Source: Acidobacteriota bacterium (GTDB lineage: Bacteria > Acidobacteriota > Vicinamibacteria > Vicinamibacterales > SCN-69-37). From it: DNA of 64,000 bases. The notes beneath the pieces were generated by a model. That model saw only the letters and a list, made by a program, of their open reading frames with translations, had not been told where the DNA came from and did not search any database. Shown piece after piece: positions 61,361 to 64,000 of this stretch. The stretch spans positions 1 to 64,000 of the forward strand of contig JADYYY010000010.1 in the NCBI GenBank assembly GCA_020853395.1, written 5' to 3'. The stretch's first letter is position 1, and each line of letters opens with the position of its first letter. The translations under genes were made by a program, and so were the position numbers.

Positions 61361-62437
61361 GTGCCCGACCTCAACGCGCTCATCAGCGGTCTGCTGCGCG
61401 ACCTGGCGTCGGTGCAGGCGGACAAACCGAAGCAGTGGGGCTACAAGGGCGCCGCTGCCGTCATCCAAGAACTCGACGCACAGGTGACCGACCTCATCGA
61501 TCGCGAAGGGCGGCTGCAGGCCATTCCGTTCGTCGGCCCGGCGTCGTTGCGGGTGATCAACGAGGTCATGGCGACGGGACGATCCGAGCTCGTCGAGCGG
61601 GCGGTCCAGAGCAGCGGCCGCACGGCGGACGTGGAGCGCCGCCGTGCGCTGCGCGGTGGCGTGCTCAGCCGCGCCGAAGTCGTGCGCGTGCTTCGCCTGC
61701 CGTTGCGCGGTGTCGTGCGCACCGCCGACTATCGTGGCGATCTTCAGATGCACTCGACGTGGAGCGATGGCGCCGAGCCGATTCGGGCGCTCGCCGGCGC
61801 CTGCGCAGCACGCGGCTACGAGTTCATGGCCGTGACCGATCACTCCAAGGGCCTGCCGATCGCCGGCGGGTTGTCCGACGCCGAGCTGCAGGCGCAGCAT
61901 CGCGAGATCGACGCGCTGAACGGTGAGGATGCGCTGAGCTGCCGAATCCTCAAAGGGCTGGAAGCGAACATCCTGCTCGACGGCAGCCTCGATGTGTCGC
62001 GTGCGGACTGCCACGGCGTCGAAATCGTCCTGGCCGCCCCTCACGCCAAGCTCAGAACGCCGGCGGACCAGACGGAAAGGCTCGTGAACGCGGTTCGCAC
62101 GCCGTGGGTACACGTGCTGGCGCACCCGCGCGGCCGGATGGCCGGCTCACGACCGGGCGTCACGGCCGATTGGGATGCGGTGTTCGAGACGGCCGCCCGC
62201 AGCCACGTCGCCGTCGAGCTCGACGGCGATCCCGCCCGGCAGGACCTCGACCACGCTCTCGCCGCCCGCGCTCTCGCGGCGGGCTGCACGTTCGCCCTCG
62301 ACAGCGACGCCCACTCCAGCCGTCAGCTCGGCTATGCCGACACTGCCCTTGCGCACGCTCGCCTCGCTGGAATTCCCGCGGACCGCATCATCAACTGCTG
62401 GCCGCTCGAACGGCTCCTCGATTGGCTGGAACGATGA
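61361..62437 (+). CDS. PolX-derived HhH-PHP phosphoesterase lacking the polymerase domain
   Basis: About 358 residues from GTG 61361 (GTG 61349 is an alternative). The N-terminal helix-hairpin-helix region (AIPFVGPASLRVINEVMATG) matches bacterial family X polymerases. The PHP domain has DLQMHSTWSDG, FMAVTDHSKG, the Glu of KGLEANIL, LAHPRG, and SDAHSSRQLG, the last PHP metal site. DLQ in place of DLH also occurs, from memory, in Thermus PolX. The polymerase (NT_POLXc) domain is absent. PHP parts of PolX are 3' phosphatases or exonucleases. ku starts 34 bases downstream. Confidence 0.85.
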   Translation: MPDLNALISGLLRDLASVQADKPKQWGYKGAAAVIQELDAQVTDLIDREGRLQAIPFVGPASLRVINEVMATGRSELVERAVQSSGRTADVERRRALRGGVLSRAEVVRVLRLPLRGVVRTADYRGDLQMHSTWSDGAEPIRALAGACAARGYEFMAVTDHSKGLPIAGGLSDAELQAQHREIDALNGEDALSCRILKGLEANILLDGSLDVSRADCHGVEIVLAAPHAKLRTPADQTERLVNAVRTPWVHVLAHPRGRMAGSRPGVTADWDAVFETAARSHVAVELDGDPARQDLDHALAARALAAGCTFALDSDAHSSRQLGYADTALAHARLAGIPADRIINCWPLERLLDWLER

Positions 62438-62471
62438 GGGCCTGGCCCACGTTTTGCTGACGTACGCCGCC

Positions 62472-63347
62472 ATGGCAGCGCGCTCGAGCTGGAAGGGATC
62501 GCTGAAGCTCAGCCTGGTCACGATCCCCGTCCGTGCCTACCCTGCGACGAATCCCGGCAGCGACGTCTCGTTCCATCAGCTCCATCGGAAGTGCCACACC
62601 CGCATCCAGTTGAAGAAATGGTGTCCGCACTGCCATGAGGAGGTTGGAAAGGACGACATCGTGAAGGGCTACGAGTCGTCCAAGGGCCAGTACGTGATCG
62701 TCGAAGAGGAGGAGATCGCGCGGCTGCGGCCCAAGTCGTCCGGGCTCGTCGACGTCTCGCACGTCGTCGATGCCGCCGCGGTCGATCCGATCTTCATCGA
62801 GCGCGCGTACTACCTGGCGCCTGACGGCAAGGCGGCCGGGCCGGCGTTCGCAGTCGTTCGCGCCGGGCTCGACGGGCGCGCCGCGATCGGCCGGGTCGCG
62901 CTCCACGGCCGCGAGTACCTCGTCGCCGTGACACCGCGTGAGAGCGCGCTCATCCTGTACACCCTGCGGACCGCCGGCGAGGTTCGCGACATGGACGACG
63001 TCGAAGAGCTGTCGTCCGCAGCGAAGGCTCGGCCCGAGGAAGTGAAGCTCGCGCGGCAGATTCTCGACAGCTTCGAGTCCACCGCTGATCTCTCGACGTT
63101 CGTGGACAACTACGAGGTCGCGCTGAAGCAAATGCTCCGGACGAAAGGCACGAAGGCCGTTTCGGAACCCGAAGCGCCGGCCAAGCCGGCCCGCGTCGTC
63201 AACCTCATGGATGCGCTGCGGCAGAGCCTGGAGCGCGTCAGCGCCGGCAAGAAGCCTCCCGCGGTGGCGCGGCCGAAAGCCACCACGAGCCATGCGGCCC
63301 GTCCGGCCGGAAAGCACGTGGAGCGGCGTTCGCGGCGCGCCAGTTGA
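62472..63347 (+). CDS. ku: Bacterial Ku (non-homologous end joining)
   Basis: DNA-end-binding protein of bacterial NHEJ. A 291-residue Ku core: SWKGSLKLSLVTIPVRAYPA, VSFHQLHRKCHTRIQLKKWC followed by PHCHEEVGKDDIVKGYE (a cysteine-rich turn), FIERAYYLAPDG, and the later helices (KLARQILDSFESTADLSTF). The C-terminus is basic (KKPPAVARPKATTSHAARPA and RRSRRAS), as in other bacterial Ku proteins where it binds DNA or LigD. No LigD is within the window. Start ATG 62472. Confidence 0.94.
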   Translation: MAARSSWKGSLKLSLVTIPVRAYPATNPGSDVSFHQLHRKCHTRIQLKKWCPHCHEEVGKDDIVKGYESSKGQYVIVEEEEIARLRPKSSGLVDVSHVVDAAAVDPIFIERAYYLAPDGKAAGPAFAVVRAGLDGRAAIGRVALHGREYLVAVTPRESALILYTLRTAGEVRDMDDVEELSSAAKARPEEVKLARQILDSFESTADLSTFVDNYEVALKQMLRTKGTKAVSEPEAPAKPARVVNLMDALRQSLERVSAGKKPPAVARPKATTSHAARPAGKHVERRSRRAS

Positions 63348-63450
63348 GCGCTTTCGCCCGCACGGCTATCCGGTCGCGCGTTCGTGCGCGGTCAACCGGT
63401 CGACCATGTCGCGAAGTGCGCGCGCGTTTCGTCGCAGCTCTGGATCCCGG

Positions 63451-64000
63451 CTACTGAACGATGCGGAATGGCAGCAGACGCCGTTCGGTGTCGTCCCCGC
63501 GGCCGGCGACGACCTCGAGCACGTAGTCTCCCGGCGCCAACTGGGTCAACGCAAACGTCGTGGACATCGTCGGCGTTCCGGCGGTCACGCCATCCGTGAG
63601 GGTCAAGGTCACGGGCGTCGGCTCGCCGGTACGTCTGAGCAGGCGCGCGGTGCGGCGATCGGCAGGCTGTACGACCGCCCATTCGACGAAGAGCCGTTCG
63701 GACCGCGAGAACTGGTACTCGGCGGTGGGTTGCAGGGGCGAGCGCGCCGATCCCTGCCCACGCCACACGCGGGCGGCACCGAGCCACGCCCCGCCCGTCG
63801 ACGCCTGGGCGGCGTCCTCGAGCACTGCGCCCTCCGCCCGGATCTTCACGGCGGCACGGAACGGACCGCGGCTCGCCGGGAGGGGCTGGCCGGCGGCATC
63901 GTTCAGCGGAATGCCGACCATCACGGCCCTCGTGCCCTTCTCGATGCGGCCGGCCGCGGTGCCGACGAGGGCGCCGGCGCTGTCCGTAACCGCGACGTCC
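63451..64000 (-). CDS. C-terminal part of a large protein, cut by window edge
   Basis: The minus frame stays open from 64000 to the stop at 63451, so only about 183 C-terminal residues are visible. Segments such as GVTAGTPTMSTTFALTQLAP and GDYVLEVVAGRGDDTERRLL look like the closing beta domain of secreted proteins with VWFA-related domains seen in Acidobacteria; this is a family impression without the VWA part in view. It converges on ku with a 103-base gap. Confidence 0.5.
   Translation of the reverse strand, partial: DVAVTDSAGALVGTAAGRIEKGTRAVMVGIPLNDAAGQPLPASRGPFRAAVKIRAEGAVLEDAAQASTGGAWLGAARVWRGQGSARSPLQPTAEYQFSRSERLFVEWAVVQPADRRTARLLRRTGEPTPVTLTLTDGVTAGTPTMSTTFALTQLAPGDYVLEVVAGRGDDTERRLLPFRIVQ

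Noticed and set aside
63384-63599. Short plus-strand frame after ku
   Set aside because: No ribosome site or domain; it lies opposite the open minus-strand frame that continues past the window edge.

Overview
This 64 kb window is gene-dense, high-GC bacterial chromosome with no rRNA, insertion sequence, phage gene or CRISPR array that I can see. Most gene junctions overlap by 1, 4 or 8 bases (ATGA, GTGA or TGATG), GTG starts are common, and intrinsic terminators are almost absent. Gene content (SpoIVB-like S55 protease, secreted propeller protein, DUF3467 protein, many minor pilins, LexA, Ku, RNase J, a complete trp operon headed by a fused aroDE gene) suggests a Gram-negative soil-type bacterium. 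BamD with a lipobox indicates an outer membrane. An Acidobacteriota member, perhaps Vicinamibacteria, is my best guess, made without any database search.

Layout. 1-1.7 kb: rho (cut by the window edge) and a CoA-binding protein, minus strand. 1.8-6.5 kb: minor pilin operon (FimT/GspH-, PilV-, PilW- and PilX-like), with a candidate sigma-54 promoter. 6.5-12.8 kb, minus: pfkB-type kinase, secreted protein, recG, rsmD, coaD and a glcD-like FAD oxidase. 12.8-22.2 kb, plus: lexA with a clear promoter, DUF3467 protein, nth, zincin, rsmA, rnj, ftsK, cell-wall amidase and a small membrane protein. 22.2-35.3 kb, minus: the aromatic operon trpL-aroDE-trpE-G-D-C-F-B-A-tyrA, followed by acetoacetyl-CoA synthetase, a JAMM protease and pepA. 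35.3-39.3 kb, plus: two exported proteins. 39.4-46.97 kb: an ECF sigma/anti-sigma pair, a TPR protein, two orphan peptide-transporter permeases and a 993-residue sigma-54 activator. 47-57.8 kb, mostly plus: aroC, def, fmt, rsmB, PASTA protein, rpe, thioesterase, SDR epimerase, bamD, then pgsA (minus), an NDP-sugar pyrophosphorylase and phosphomannomutase, and tRNA-Gly(CCC). 58-64 kb: hydrolase, an unknown protein, dps, two tiny low-complexity proteins, a PolX-derived PHP protein, ku, and the end of a further protein.

The strongest non-gene signal lies ahead of the aromatic operon. A 33-codon leader peptide contains Trp-Ser-Tyr-Trp-Trp-Trp. It is followed by a 14-bp hairpin with seven T residues, and an upstream segment can pair with the first arm of that hairpin as an antiterminator. 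This is a complete ribosome-mediated tryptophan attenuator placed before a bifunctional shikimate-pathway gene, with tyrA at the end of the same run of genes. A perfect palindrome over the putative -35 box hints at a repressor layer as well.

A second unit worth attention is the dps / small disordered proteins / PHP / ku block near 60-63 kb, which looks like a DNA-protection and end-joining neighbourhood.
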